Shown: positions 27,497 to 36,679, numbered from the stretch's first letter. The stretch: 64,000 bases of DNA from Curtobacterium sp. TC1 (GCF_019844075.1 NZ_CP081964.1:186001-250000), one strand, 5' to 3'. The notes: generated by a model from the letters alone, not told the origin. A program made the numbers and translations.

Positions 27497-27880
27497 ATGG
27501 CAGACAAGGAACAGCGCTTCCGGAGCGAACAGCTCGAGGAGGCCCTCGCGAAGCAGGACGTCGCTGCGGTGGCGTTCGCGCTGCGCAACGACATCGTGAT
27601 CGTCCCCCGGCTCGTGACCGGCAAGAAGGACATGCAGGTGCGGGTGTTCGGGCGCGAAGGCTCCGAGAAGCGCATCCTGCTGCTGTTCTCGTCGGCTGAC
27701 GCCTACACGGCGATGGTGCCGGACGAGAAGATCCGACAGGTCATGGTCTACGACGGGCCTCGGCTCGAGGAGTTCCTGGCCGCCCACCTCGACATGCTCG
27801 AGGGCGTGTTCTTCGACATCGCCGGGCCGAACACCATGCAGGCGACCCCGGAGGACCTGCTGGCCGCATTGCGCGCTTAG
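27497..27880 (+). CDS. SseB-like protein
   Basis: A 127-residue cytoplasmic protein resembling the N-terminal domain of SseB: RSEQLEEALAKQDVAAVAFALRNDIVIVPRL, then LLLFSSADAYTAMVPDEKIRQVMVYDGPRLEEFL. The family is common in actinobacteria and has no agreed role. The ATG at 27497 is the first in the conserved part. It converges with radA, leaving only four bases between the stops. Confidence 0.7.
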   Translation: MADKEQRFRSEQLEEALAKQDVAAVAFALRNDIVIVPRLVTGKKDMQVRVFGREGSEKRILLLFSSADAYTAMVPDEKIRQVMVYDGPRLEEFLAAHLDMLEGVFFDIAGPNTMQATPEDLLAALRA

Positions 27881-27884
27881 TCGA

Positions 27885-29246
27885 TCAGAACGCGCGGTCG
27901 AGCTCGCGCTCGCGGGTGGACTGCGTCATGGAGAACGCCACACGCAGTGCTTCGCGCAGATGCCCGGAGTCGGCGCCGAGAACGGTGGTGAAGCCGAGTC
28001 GGCTCGCTTCGTTCACCCGTTGCTTGGTCCCCGTGGCCGGACGGATCTCGCCCGCCAGACTGATCTCGCCCACGGCCGCGAGCGTGTGCGGGTAAGGGCG
28101 GTCTCGTGCCGCGCTCGCCAGGGCCAGGGCGATCGCCAGGTCGGCGCCGGGCTCTGTCAGCTTCATGCCACCCACCGTCGAGACGTAGACGTCGGCATCG
28201 GAGAGCTTGAGACCGGCTCGGCGTTCGAGCACCGCGAGCAGCATCGCCACGCGTGACGCATCGACGCCGTTCACGACCCGGCGGGGCTGCGGAGCCGAGC
28301 TCGGGACGATGAGCGCCTGGACCTCGACCGGGAGCGCCCGGCGCCCCTCGAGCGCGACGGTCACGCACGTGCCGGAGACCGGAGTCGCGTTCTTCGACAT
28401 GAAGAGGCCGCTCGGGTCTGGGACCTCGTGGATGCCGTCCCCGCCCATGTCGAAGCACCCGACTTCGTCCGTGGGACCGAACCGGTTCTTCAACGCCCGG
28501 ACGAACCGGAGCGCGGTCTGCCGGTCGCCCTCGAAGTGGCAGACGACGTCGACCAGGTGCTCGAGGAGACGCGGCCCGGCGATGGTGCCGTCCTTCGTGA
28601 CGTGGCCGACGATCAGGACCGGGAGGGCGCGGTCCTTCGCGATCCGGATCAGGGTCGAGGCGACCTCGCGCACCTGCGACGTCCCACCTGCGATGCCGTC
28701 GATCGAGCTGGACGAGATGGTCTGCACGGAGTCGGCGATGAGCAGATCCGGTTTGACCTGGTCGATCTGGCCGATGATGACGCCGAGGTCGACCTCGCTC
28801 GCCAAGTAGAGGTCGTCGTGCATCGCGCCGGTACGCTCGGCACGCAGCCTGACCTGGTCGACGGACTCTTCCGCACTGACGTAGAGAACACGCTTGCCGG
28901 AAGCGGCAGCCCGTGAAGCGACCTCGAGCAGGAGCGTGGACTTGCCGACGCCCGGCTCGCCGGACAGCAGGACCGCGGCACCGGGCACCACCCCGCCGCC
29001 GAGCACCCGGTCGAACTCGCCGATGCCGGTCTGCCACCGCTGCACCGTCGTGCCGCGGGCCTCGGTGATGGGGCGCGCCGCTCGAGCCCCGGTGACGGCG
29101 ACGGCCGCCGTGCCCCTGGTGCTCGCCGAGACCGCCGAGGAGTCCTCGACCGTGCCCCAGGTCTGGCACTCGCCACAGCGACCGACCCACTTGACACTGG
29201 TCCAGCCGCACTCGGTGCATCGGTAGAGGGACTGCGGGCGTGCCAT
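27885..29246 (-). CDS. radA: DNA repair protein RadA
   Basis: RecA-like branch-migration helicase in recombinational repair. The 453-residue protein has an N-terminal zinc finger with C10, C13, C24 and C27 (CTECGW...CGECQTWG) and a RecA-type ATPase with Walker A GEPGVGKST. The RadA-specific KNRFG motif and a C-terminal Lon-like domain (YVSTVGGMKLTEPGADLAIALALASA) follow. The ATG at 29246 is preferred because the zinc finger starts ten residues later. An SGNH hydrolase gene lies 10 bp upstream in the same direction. Confidence 0.96.
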   Translation of the reverse strand: MARPQSLYRCTECGWTSVKWVGRCGECQTWGTVEDSSAVSASTRGTAAVAVTGARAARPITEARGTTVQRWQTGIGEFDRVLGGGVVPGAAVLLSGEPGVGKSTLLLEVASRAAASGKRVLYVSAEESVDQVRLRAERTGAMHDDLYLASEVDLGVIIGQIDQVKPDLLIADSVQTISSSSIDGIAGGTSQVREVASTLIRIAKDRALPVLIVGHVTKDGTIAGPRLLEHLVDVVCHFEGDRQTALRFVRALKNRFGPTDEVGCFDMGGDGIHEVPDPSGLFMSKNATPVSGTCVTVALEGRRALPVEVQALIVPSSAPQPRRVVNGVDASRVAMLLAVLERRAGLKLSDADVYVSTVGGMKLTEPGADLAIALALASAARDRPYPHTLAAVGEISLAGEIRPATGTKQRVNEASRLGFTTVLGADSGHLREALRVAFSMTQSTRERELDRAF

Positions 29247-29256
29247 GTCGTCGAGG

Positions 29257-30222
29257 CTAGGCCGTGCCGCCGACATCGTCGGCGCGGTGCGCCGGCTCGT
29301 CGGGCAGGGCCATCGACCCCGTCATCCGGTTGCGGATCCGCTCGACCGGACTCGGCCGGTTGGCGTGGTCGAGCGCCTCGGCGCCGTCGGTGTCCTGCTC
29401 GGCTCGGGCGTTCGCGACGGCGCCGGCCTCTCGCCCGAGGGTCTCCGCTTCCCGCGCCGACAGGTAGTGCCGGATCGCCGCGACCGTGTCGACCCGGGCG
29501 TCGACCGCGGGCTCGAATGCGCTCGCCCAGACCTCGTACCCCCGGTCGTTCGGGTGGAACAGGTCGCCGTAGCTGTTGAAGAACGTGCGGCGGACACCGA
29601 CCCGCTTCGTGATGGTGTGCAGCGGCGCCACGGTCAGCCCGAACTCCGCGGCCACACGGTGCACGATCTCGTTCGCCACCGCCACCTTGCGCTCACGGTC
29701 CGCCACGAACATACACGGCAGCTCGGCGACCACGGCGTGCGACGGCACCGCGCCGTAGATCGCCCGGATGTTCCGCTCGAACTTGTCCGGGTCGAAGTCC
29801 GCGATGTCGTTCGCCCCGATCGACACCGTGCAGATGTCGGGCGTGTACTGCCGGAGCTTCGGCAACTGGTCGCGCTTGGCACCCCACGTCGTCGAACCCG
29901 AGACGCTGAGGTTCACGACCCGCACCGACTCGTGCGAGCGGTGCCGGATCCGACGCGCCAGCAGACCCACGTACCCGCGGGACGGGACCGTCGCACCGAC
30001 GCCCTGCGCCGCCGAGTCGCCGATCGCCACGTAGAGCAGCCGTCCGTCGTGCTGCTGTCGCTCGTGCCACCAGTCCGCGTGGATCGGCAGCATGTCGACC
30101 ACCCGTTGCGCAGCCGCCCGTTGGCCCTTGACGCCGGCCCGGGCCCCGACGGCAGCAGCGCCGAGGACACCGGCCCCACCGAGGACGGACGTCAGGAGTG
30201 CGATGAGCGTGCGGGTCTTCAT
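29257..30222 (-). CDS. SGNH/GDSL-family hydrolase, membrane-anchored or secreted
   Basis: A 321-residue esterase or lipase-like protein. A hydrophobic N-terminus (about 5-28) acts as a signal or anchor. Block I is YVAIGDSAAQG with nucleophile S70, followed by a Gly in VSGSTTWG, the block III motif IGAND and the block V motif LFHPND, which supplies the catalytic Asp/His pair. The substrate is unknown; cell-envelope lipids or acyl esters are likely. The ATG at 30222 opens directly into the signal sequence; the frame is open much further upstream but without homology. Confidence 0.9.
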   Translation of the reverse strand: MKTRTLIALLTSVLGGAGVLGAAAVGARAGVKGQRAAAQRVVDMLPIHADWWHERQQHDGRLLYVAIGDSAAQGVGATVPSRGYVGLLARRIRHRSHESVRVVNLSVSGSTTWGAKRDQLPKLRQYTPDICTVSIGANDIADFDPDKFERNIRAIYGAVPSHAVVAELPCMFVADRERKVAVANEIVHRVAAEFGLTVAPLHTITKRVGVRRTFFNSYGDLFHPNDRGYEVWASAFEPAVDARVDTVAAIRHYLSAREAETLGREAGAVANARAEQDTDGAEALDHANRPSPVERIRNRMTGSMALPDEPAHRADDVGGTA

Positions 30223-30365
30223 GCCGTGGACGGTACGCCCGCAGGCCGAGTCGATGACGTGGGCGGCCTGTGGGTGGGGGAAGAGCCCTGGGGGTGACCG
30301 CCTGTGGAGGGCAGGCCGACGTCGGGTGGCGTGACGGGCCTCCCGGATCGTGTAAGATCTTTCCC

Positions 30366-30455
30366 GGTACCGTGTCCGAGCGGCCGAAGGATCATGTCTC
30401 GAAAACATGTGTGGGGGCAACTCCACCGTGGGTTCAAATCCCACCGGTACCGCCA
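30366..30455 (+). tRNA. tRNA-Ser (CGA)
   Basis: A 90-nt class II tRNA with acceptor GGTACCG/CGGTACC, discriminator G and encoded CCA (30453-30455). The anticodon loop CTCGAAA gives CGA. A long variable arm (TGTGGGGGCAACTCCACC) and T-loop GTTCAAATC are present. Accessory genes begin directly downstream, so it marks the left edge of a variable region. Confidence 0.97.
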
Positions 30456-30458
30456 CGA

Positions 30459-30477
30459 GGGCTCCTAACGAAACTCC
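30459..30477 (+). repeat. 19-bp repeat copy at left edge of the accessory region
   Basis: The sequence GGGCTCCTAACGAAACTCC starts four bases after the tRNA-Ser CCA. Its exact reverse complement lies at 52332-52350. ACGAAACTC recurs once more at 30490-30498, so the local DNA is repetitive. Confidence 0.75.
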
Positions 30478-30513
30478 GTGAAACTGTTTACGAAACTCGT
30501 TAAGCCCTAGCAA

Positions 30514-30546
30514 GAAGGCCCCCGGATCCGTCCGGGGGCCTTCTTC
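30514..30546 (+). terminator. Terminator after tRNA-Ser
   Basis: A perfect 13-bp stem (30514-30526 with 30531-30543) with loop TCCG is followed by a T-rich end. It terminates the tRNA-Ser transcript and could also end the minus-strand GHKL gene. Confidence 0.8.
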
Positions 30547-30560
30547 GTACTCTCGCGTGG

Positions 30561-32537
30561 CTACGCAGCCGATCCGGCGTCGCCTGCTTCGGCCGCCGCG
30601 TCGAGCGCCTCCTGCGGCAGGTACTCGCTGTACTTGTCGCGCATCGACACGAGGCCCTGGTCTCGGTTGGACTCGTACTTCAGCGACGCCTGAACGAACT
30701 TCAGTCGGTGCTCCGCATCGCCGATGACTTCCGCCCACGTCCGGACGACGATGCGGTACTTTTTGCTGCTCTGCACGACGCCATGTGGGAGCGTTGTCTG
30801 CGTCCGCTGATCTTCGACCGAGTCGGTGACGTCGTTGCCGATCAGCCAGAAGTCCCAGTGGGAGTTCGGCTGGTCGAAACGTTCGTCGTTCGTGATCGCG
30901 CTCGCGTAGCTCCTGATCTGGCTGACGTCTTCATCTGTCAGCTTGTGGCTCGGACGCTTCAGTTCGATGACGAGGTGAGCGAACTCGTTCTCGCGGGTTT
31001 CGAGGCGTCGTCCGAGTACGAGGTCTGGGATTGCGTCCGAGCCGTCTTCTCGGAGCAGCGGGGCGCTGCCGGCGAGTTCGACGTCGAGTCCGAGGAGCTT
31101 GAGGTGCTTCTTCAACACCTCGATGAGTCGTTCGTCATCGCCGGTGATGCCCCATTCCTCGCCGAAGAGCCATGTCTCGTGCGCGAGGATGCGGTGTAGT
31201 TGCCGCCGCTCGAGCATCCGCTTCTTGATGGCGCGCTCAAAGAGCACGGCGTTGAGTCCGGAGAGGAACTCGACCCTGTTTCCGACTTCGCGCCCGAGTG
31301 AGATCAGCTGCGACAGCGTCGTGTGCTCCAAGACCTCCTTCAGCTCGTCGATTCTCGCTTGCGGGAGCTGCGAGAAATTGCGAAGGATGGGGAGCAACGC
31401 CTCTGGGTCCGTTTCGAAGGTCTCTCGGAGAAGGCTCAACGCGAGCGCCTTCGACTTCGTGGCCTTGGCTTCGTCCACGGTTCGCGCTGCCGCCATGGCC
31501 ACTACCTTGAATGTGTCCTGCGTCGCTCGTTCCTGGTCGTTTCGCGGCGCTGCCTTGTACGGGTAGACGCCTTCCGACTTCCAACGCTGGATCGTCTCGG
31601 CTTCGCGGCGGCGGCCCGCATTCGCGAGATGATCCCGGAGCGCATCCTTGGTCGCTTCGATGACCTTCGCGGCGGGCGACTCGCCATCGAGTTCGATCAT
31701 CACACCTGATGCGTCACGGAATCCCTGCCAGCTGATGTACGCAGTGAACTCCGCACCGACGGCTCGGATGCCGGGCGCCATCTCGTCGATGATGGCGCCG
31801 TCCTCGGAGCACAGGTACAGACGTCGCTCGACTCCGGTCAGCTTCCAATCAATGATGGTGAGCTTCGCCTCGCCCGCGACTCCGTCTTGAGGCGGGAGCG
31901 AGAACTCCCGACGGTTCTCGATGACCTCACCTGGGCGGATCTCTTCGCCGAGGAAGTGGATGTGAAAGTCGTCGTGTCGCGCGAGGTGGAGAGCGAACTC
32001 CGTCAGGAGACGCCCTCGAAGCCCATCCGGTGCCTCGAAATCATGCGCAGCCGTCTTTCCGATGCCGACGATCCTCACGGTTGTGCCCGTGGCTGCGTCC
32101 GGATCGCTCGGCTCGATGTTGAACTTGTCGAGCGCGCTTCGGGATCCGACGATGCGGATGCCGGCGAGACCGCCCTCGAGCGCCTCGCTCGTCGATTCCC
32201 ACTCGACGGAATCGCCGAGCGCGAAAGCGGAGTAGCGCCCCCGACCGAGCCGTCCGTGAACGTAGCGGCCGGCCCCTGAAGTTGTGCCGGGCATTCGTTT
32301 CCAGCTGTCACCGACTCGCGAGAACGCGAGCTCGGCGCGCTCGACAGTCATGCCCCGTCCATCGTCGGCGACGGAGACTGTCTCGACTGCGCCGAGCTCG
32401 CTCCGAGTCACTGTGACGTAGACGTTGTGAGCGTCTTCGTCGAACGCGTTCCAGACGAGCTCGCAGATTCCGGTGGCCGGCGTCCGTGTGTAGGACTCAA
32501 GGAGCGGCTGACCGGCTGACACGTGTACTTCGGGCAC
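30561..32537 (-). CDS. GHKL ATPase fused to a PD-(D/E)xK-like nuclease domain
   Basis: A 658-residue protein of unknown role. The N-terminal GHKL (Hsp90/MutL/MORC-type) ATPase shows the N box E26-L-V-W-N30-A-F-D-E-D, the G1 box D58-D-G-R-G-M and a glycine-rich lid at about 88-103 (GRYVHGRLGRGRYS). A helical middle region follows. The C-terminal part has D505 in IPDLVLG and E525-L-K527 in VIELKRP, the pattern of PD-(D/E)xK nucleases, then a helix RSYASAI. ATPase-nuclease fusions of this kind occur in restriction or anti-phage systems, so a defence role is inferred. It is transcribed toward tRNA-Ser and is divergent from the recombinase-like gene. Confidence 0.75.
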   Translation of the reverse strand: MPEVHVSAGQPLLESYTRTPATGICELVWNAFDEDAHNVYVTVTRSELGAVETVSVADDGRGMTVERAELAFSRVGDSWKRMPGTTSGAGRYVHGRLGRGRYSAFALGDSVEWESTSEALEGGLAGIRIVGSRSALDKFNIEPSDPDAATGTTVRIVGIGKTAAHDFEAPDGLRGRLLTEFALHLARHDDFHIHFLGEEIRPGEVIENRREFSLPPQDGVAGEAKLTIIDWKLTGVERRLYLCSEDGAIIDEMAPGIRAVGAEFTAYISWQGFRDASGVMIELDGESPAAKVIEATKDALRDHLANAGRRREAETIQRWKSEGVYPYKAAPRNDQERATQDTFKVVAMAAARTVDEAKATKSKALALSLLRETFETDPEALLPILRNFSQLPQARIDELKEVLEHTTLSQLISLGREVGNRVEFLSGLNAVLFERAIKKRMLERRQLHRILAHETWLFGEEWGITGDDERLIEVLKKHLKLLGLDVELAGSAPLLREDGSDAIPDLVLGRRLETRENEFAHLVIELKRPSHKLTDEDVSQIRSYASAITNDERFDQPNSHWDFWLIGNDVTDSVEDQRTQTTLPHGVVQSSKKYRIVVRTWAEVIGDAEHRLKFVQASLKYESNRDQGLVSMRDKYSEYLPQEALDAAAEAGDAGSAA

Positions 32538-32839
32538 GACTCATCCTCACATACACCGCCGACTCAAGGGCGTCTCGACTCTGCCGTAGAACCCCTGTTG
32601 ATGGTGAGCAACCGACTAGAGCGGATGAAGGCTCATAAAAGTACATCGATCCGCATGTCTGCGCCGATCGACGGCGGGCGCGGCGCATGCCACCGCTGGC
32701 CCCAGGGTGCCGGCATAGCTCCGGCATGACCCATCATACAAGACCCCAACGCGCCACCCCTTCCTCTAACGACCTTCGCGTAGCACAATTTGCTGATAAC
32801 AATCAGCAGCGACACGCATCGGATGTGCGAGATGTCATC
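32538..32839. promoter_or_regulatory. Divergent promoter region with TGCTGAT/ATCAGCA repeat
   Basis: This 302-base gap between the GHKL gene and the recombinase-like gene holds no gene that I can support. It has a 7-bp inverted repeat TGCTGAT-AACA-ATCAGCA (32791-32808), 31 bases before the downstream ATG. The base composition is more AT-rich than the flanks. It probably holds both divergent promoters. Confidence 0.45.
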
Positions 32840-33727
32840 ATGAGCTACAAGCCTCGGATGCCCGAAGCCGACTGGGCCATCGTCCGTGACTTCGTCATCG
32901 CCTGCGTGCTTGACGCCGACTTCTCGAACACGAAGTACGTCCGCGAGTACATGCGACCACTCGCTGCACTCGGTCTGTTCGGCGTCCGAGAACTGGGACT
33001 CCCGCTGACCCAACACAGCCTGCTTCAGCCGTCGGTCATCCGCCGATTCGCCAGCATGCAGACGACGGCGGTCCAGCGGGGGACGTTCGAGAGCCGCCTC
33101 CTTCAGATTCGCGAGGCACACGGAGGCGAACGGGCGGGTCGGGTGTTCGGTGCGGAACGGTCCCTCGCCGTCACGCCGCTCAGCCCGCTCGAGCTGCGTG
33201 AGATGTCCACCTACGTCCAGAACTCGCGTTCCGAGGACTGGCGACGCGCTGGTCTCGCACTGATGGGCCTGAGCGGAGGGGCCGGTCTGCGTCGAAAGGA
33301 GGTCATCTACCTCCGCACGACTGACATCAACAGCAGCGAGGACGGCTACTTCGTTCGCGTCGCCGGCGAGCCGGACCGCACCGTGGTAGTCCGTCGAGAG
33401 TTCGAGCCGTACCTCGCCCGCGCTCTCAGGGACGCGGAGGCGGACGAGTACGCCATCTTCCCGTGGTTGACCAATCAGGCGAGCCGGGAGGAGAAGCTGC
33501 GGAAGTTCCACAACCCGGAAGGCGGCCGACTTCCGGACGCGTCACGCCTCCGCGCGACGTGGCTGGCCGAGGTGTGCTCGGTGCTCACCGCCGGCGAATT
33601 GGTCTACGCCGCGGGCTTCAAGCATCTGTCGTCGCTCGACCAGTACGAGGCGTACTTCACCGTCCCAGACCACGCTGAGCTCGCGACCATCCTCCGTGAC
33701 CCGCGAACCATCGAGGGTGCAAAGTGA
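32840..33727 (+). CDS. Tyrosine-recombinase-like protein
   Basis: A 295-residue protein with a weak but recognisable tyrosine recombinase pattern. R151 lies in GAGLRRKEV (box I), R238 in SRLRATW (in place of HxxR, the His being Ser235), H262 in GFKHLSS, and candidate nucleophiles Y269 or Y272 in QYEAYF. The N-terminal half is helical like core-binding domains. The ATG is chosen because the helical domain begins there. Its stop overlaps the start of a DDE-transposase-like gene (GTGA), implying coupled translation. A shifted active site makes this a divergent family; it could be a structural rather than catalytic subunit. Confidence 0.7.
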   Translation: MSYKPRMPEADWAIVRDFVIACVLDADFSNTKYVREYMRPLAALGLFGVRELGLPLTQHSLLQPSVIRRFASMQTTAVQRGTFESRLLQIREAHGGERAGRVFGAERSLAVTPLSPLELREMSTYVQNSRSEDWRRAGLALMGLSGGAGLRRKEVIYLRTTDINSSEDGYFVRVAGEPDRTVVVRREFEPYLARALRDAEADEYAIFPWLTNQASREEKLRKFHNPEGGRLPDASRLRATWLAEVCSVLTAGELVYAAGFKHLSSLDQYEAYFTVPDHAELATILRDPRTIEGAK

Positions 33728-35736
33728 ACCGCCGCGACGTGAACCTCCGAGACGACATCCTCGACGGGGTGTTCGACGAAGCGGCGCTCGCCATCTACGA
33801 GGCCGCTCGGGAGAGCGCACTGCTCGACGTCGACGAAGTGGCTGCTGCAGGGAACAAGATCACGCCGCTGGAGGCCAAGGTCTTCGAACTCTGGGGTGCT
33901 CGCGTTGATGCCAGCGACATCGTCCCGCTCGTCGAGCGGTACAAGCGCGAAGACAGCGCAGGTAAGCGCCCCGGAGGCCGCCCGCCTGTCCTGGACACGA
34001 GGAAGTGCATCATCCTTGCGCTCGTCCTCGCAGACGACAGAACCAAGCTCAACATCCACGAGTTCGCCGTGGCGCTCCAGCACCGGATGACGAAGGAGGC
34101 GCGCGTCTTTCTCGGCGTCGATGGTGTGAAGGAGACGGGAGACCCGCAGAACGACTACTGGAACTGGTACATGCGGCTTGAGCGTGCGCTCCACGCCATC
34201 ATCGACACGTTCGACGCATGGCCGGCCAAGCGTTTCCTGCACACGCGTCAGGAACGCGAGCAGGTAATCGCCGACAGAGACCCCGCTATGCGGGCACTCA
34301 AAGAACCGAGGGCGCGGGAGTTCACCAACACGATGCTCGACGTGAGCATCCAAGCCATCCCAGAGCCCTACGCGTCGGCATGGAAGGGTGCGTTGTCAGC
34401 CGACCAGAGCGCGATTCCCGCTCCGAGCCAGCGGATGCCGTGGAAGCGCGACCACGAACTCGACGGCAGCCCCGAAGTCCCGGATGAGATTGAGGTCTTC
34501 GACGAGGACGGCAACGCCGAATGGGTCGAGGCTCCCAAGAAGGTGCTCGAGATTGATGCGACTCCCTACCCCCGCGACAAGGGCAAGCAGGACAAGGACT
34601 ACAACGGACGCCCGAGCGAGTTCGACCACGCGTACGCGGCGAACATCATGATGATGATGACGGAACCCGACGACCCCTACGCACACCCGCAGATGGTCGT
34701 CGCAGCGAGCCTCCACAAGTTTGGACGAAGCATCGCCGAGCACACCATTGCAGGTGTCGACTGGGTTCTCGAGAAGGGACGGCCGGTCAAGCGACTCACG
34801 GTGGACCGCGGCTACAGCGCGGGTATCTCTCTGGACGAGTTCCACAAGCCCCTCGCGCAACGTGGAGTCGGTCTCGTCATCGACTACGCGAAGTGGCAGC
34901 TCACCGAGAGAAAGGAGACGGTAGCTGGGGGCCTCCAAGTTGAAGGCGACGTGCTCTGCCCCGCAACGCCCCTCGACCTCCGAACGCTCAGCGAGGACGC
35001 GCGAACACACAAAATCACTCCGAAGGAGTACTTCACGAAGATTCTCGAGCGGCAGAAGTACCGCGCCCGACCCAAGGGCACTCCGGACGCGAACGGCGGT
35101 GTCTACATGTTCTGCCCGGCTCGTCGCGAGAGCCCGATGGTGACCTGTGACCTCGTCCACATGCACGCCAAAGCGAGCCGCAACCCATCGGTCGCGCTGA
35201 AGCGTCCTCACATCGACCCGGACCTCCTGCCGGTCATCAAGGACACCATCTGCCTTGACGACACGTTCCGGCTCGAGTGGGACGACGCGCTGGACACGCG
35301 CCAGGTGTTCCCGTTCGCGACCCCCGAGTGGCTGAAGACGTACAGCCACGACCGTCGGTCACAGGAGAGCTTCAACGTGTACCTCAAGGACGTGCACGGA
35401 CTCGGCGACCCGGACCGCAGGCAAATGCGCGGGCTCGCCGCACAGAGCTTCATCTTCACGATGGTGCTCACCGTTGCGAACTTCTCGCGACTGAACAAGT
35501 TCCTCGCCGACCGCGCCGCCGGCATCGAGAAGCCCGAAGCCCCACGGGCCCGCGACGTCAACGGTGACTCGAACTACCGCCGCTTCTACAAGGCGCCCCG
35601 TCGCCGGAAGGGCCTGACGCTCAAGGAGCAACGCGCCATCACCGCGGAAGTGAAGAAGCAGGAGGCCGAAAAGGCAGCCGCCGCGTCGAAGCCCCTCGGA
35701 CGGGCCCGCGGCAGGAAAGCTGCCGACGCGCAGTAG
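33724..35736 (+). CDS. DDE-transposase-like protein
   Basis: A 670-residue protein with an RNase H-like DDE pattern. D278 lies in EIDATPYPRDK, D361 in LTVDRGYSAG, and E548 in Y540-S-H-D-R-R-S-Q-E548-S-F-N-V-Y-L-K555. The last motif is close to the Y-R-E-K signature of the IS4 superfamily. An Arg/Lys/Glu-rich tail follows. It is longer than most IS4-type transposases, with an extra N-terminal region (residues 1-270) that has a helical start. It is translationally coupled to a recombinase-like gene, a pairing I do not recognise from any named IS family. No terminal inverted repeats close to the pair were found. Confidence 0.75.
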   Translation: MNRRDVNLRDDILDGVFDEAALAIYEAARESALLDVDEVAAAGNKITPLEAKVFELWGARVDASDIVPLVERYKREDSAGKRPGGRPPVLDTRKCIILALVLADDRTKLNIHEFAVALQHRMTKEARVFLGVDGVKETGDPQNDYWNWYMRLERALHAIIDTFDAWPAKRFLHTRQEREQVIADRDPAMRALKEPRAREFTNTMLDVSIQAIPEPYASAWKGALSADQSAIPAPSQRMPWKRDHELDGSPEVPDEIEVFDEDGNAEWVEAPKKVLEIDATPYPRDKGKQDKDYNGRPSEFDHAYAANIMMMMTEPDDPYAHPQMVVAASLHKFGRSIAEHTIAGVDWVLEKGRPVKRLTVDRGYSAGISLDEFHKPLAQRGVGLVIDYAKWQLTERKETVAGGLQVEGDVLCPATPLDLRTLSEDARTHKITPKEYFTKILERQKYRARPKGTPDANGGVYMFCPARRESPMVTCDLVHMHAKASRNPSVALKRPHIDPDLLPVIKDTICLDDTFRLEWDDALDTRQVFPFATPEWLKTYSHDRRSQESFNVYLKDVHGLGDPDRRQMRGLAAQSFIFTMVLTVANFSRLNKFLADRAAGIEKPEAPRARDVNGDSNYRRFYKAPRRRKGLTLKEQRAITAEVKKQEAEKAAAASKPLGRARGRKAADAQ

Positions 35737-35744
35737 TGCAGGAC

Positions 35745-35780
35745 GCTTGACGGGACTACTGTCTGGTCGTCCCGTCAAGC
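35745..35780. terminator. Bidirectional terminator between transposase and decayed paralogue
   Basis: A perfect 12-bp inverted repeat (35745-35756 with 35769-35780) with a 12-base loop lies between two convergent genes. The stop codon of the minus-strand pseudogene is inside its right arm. Confidence 0.65.
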
Positions 35781-36679
35781 ACCACGCAGCCAGCGCCGTC
35801 GATCGTCGACATCTCGTATGGGAACGAACGGAATCAGCCTGTCGAGCGCTTCGCCCGACTGCAAGCCCGCCGCCTCCAGGAGGACGTCGAGCGGCGTTCC
35901 CTTCGCCAAGTGGTTGACAAGCCAGGTCGAACGCATCCGGCGGGCCTGCATGTGTACGCGTTGGCTGCTACGTGTGACGAAGTCGGAGATGAGGTTGGGA
36001 TTCCCACCCACCTGGCCCGCACGGAACATCCAGCCGTCACCGTCGATGAAGTCGAAACGATCCCGCACCCCGTCCTCCCAAGCCTCGTCGACGATCACGA
36101 CTCGCGCGATACCGCGCCGCACGCGAACGGAAACAGCGTCGCCGCTGATCGTTACGTCACCCGCAACGACGTCGCAAATCTCACGACCCGTCAGCCCGGC
36201 TCCGATCCCCAGTGAGAGCAAGCCCCGCGCGGACGTTCGTCGCTCGGGCGATAGCTGCGCGCCCGCCCAGGTGAGGAGCGCCCCGAGCTCGCGGTCGGAA
36301 TACGGGCGGAGCGGTGAAGTCGGTTGGATCGGCATGACGAAGTCGGGCGCCCGCTGCTTGTCAGCCAAGAGCGAGGGCGCCATGCTTCGGAGCTTCGGAG
36401 CTTCGACCGCATCGTCGCCCGACCTGAGTTTGTGTAGGTCAAGAGCGCCTCCGCGGAAAACCGGTCGATGGCTGACGATTGAAACAGCACGCTCGACTTC
36501 AGGGGGTAACCGACCTGCTCAACCGCCCATCGGGCGAGCTTCGCAGTGACGGGGTACAGCTGCTTCTCGGTGTAGGCCGTGTGCGGCGACGCCGTTCGAA
36601 CCACGTCGCGCACGAAGTCGCCGATCCGCGCCCAGAGTTCCGGCGGCATCACCGGCGTGTAGTCGTAGTGGTCGGGCAC
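35775..36679 (-). pseudogene. Decayed paralogue of the recombinase-like gene (8-bp duplication frameshift)
   Basis: The N-terminal part (start 36679) and the C-terminal part (to 35775) lie in different frames. Bases 36384-36391 and 36392-36399 are an exact tandem duplication of GCTTCGGA. Removing one unit restores a 298-residue protein colinear with the 32840-33727 product: YTPVMPPELWARIGDFVRDVV aligns to its start, GIGAGLTGREI to GGAGLRRKEV, and RRMRSTWL to SRLRATWL. The box I Arg is Thr and no Tyr aligns with the nucleophile region, so the ancestor probably had no recombinase activity. It may have been a non-catalytic partner before the frameshift. Confidence 0.8.

Noticed and set aside
29257..30738. 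SGNH hydrolase extended by 172 residues through tRNA-Ser
   Set aside because: The extension would run across a tRNA gene; the ATG at 30222 opens directly into the signal sequence.
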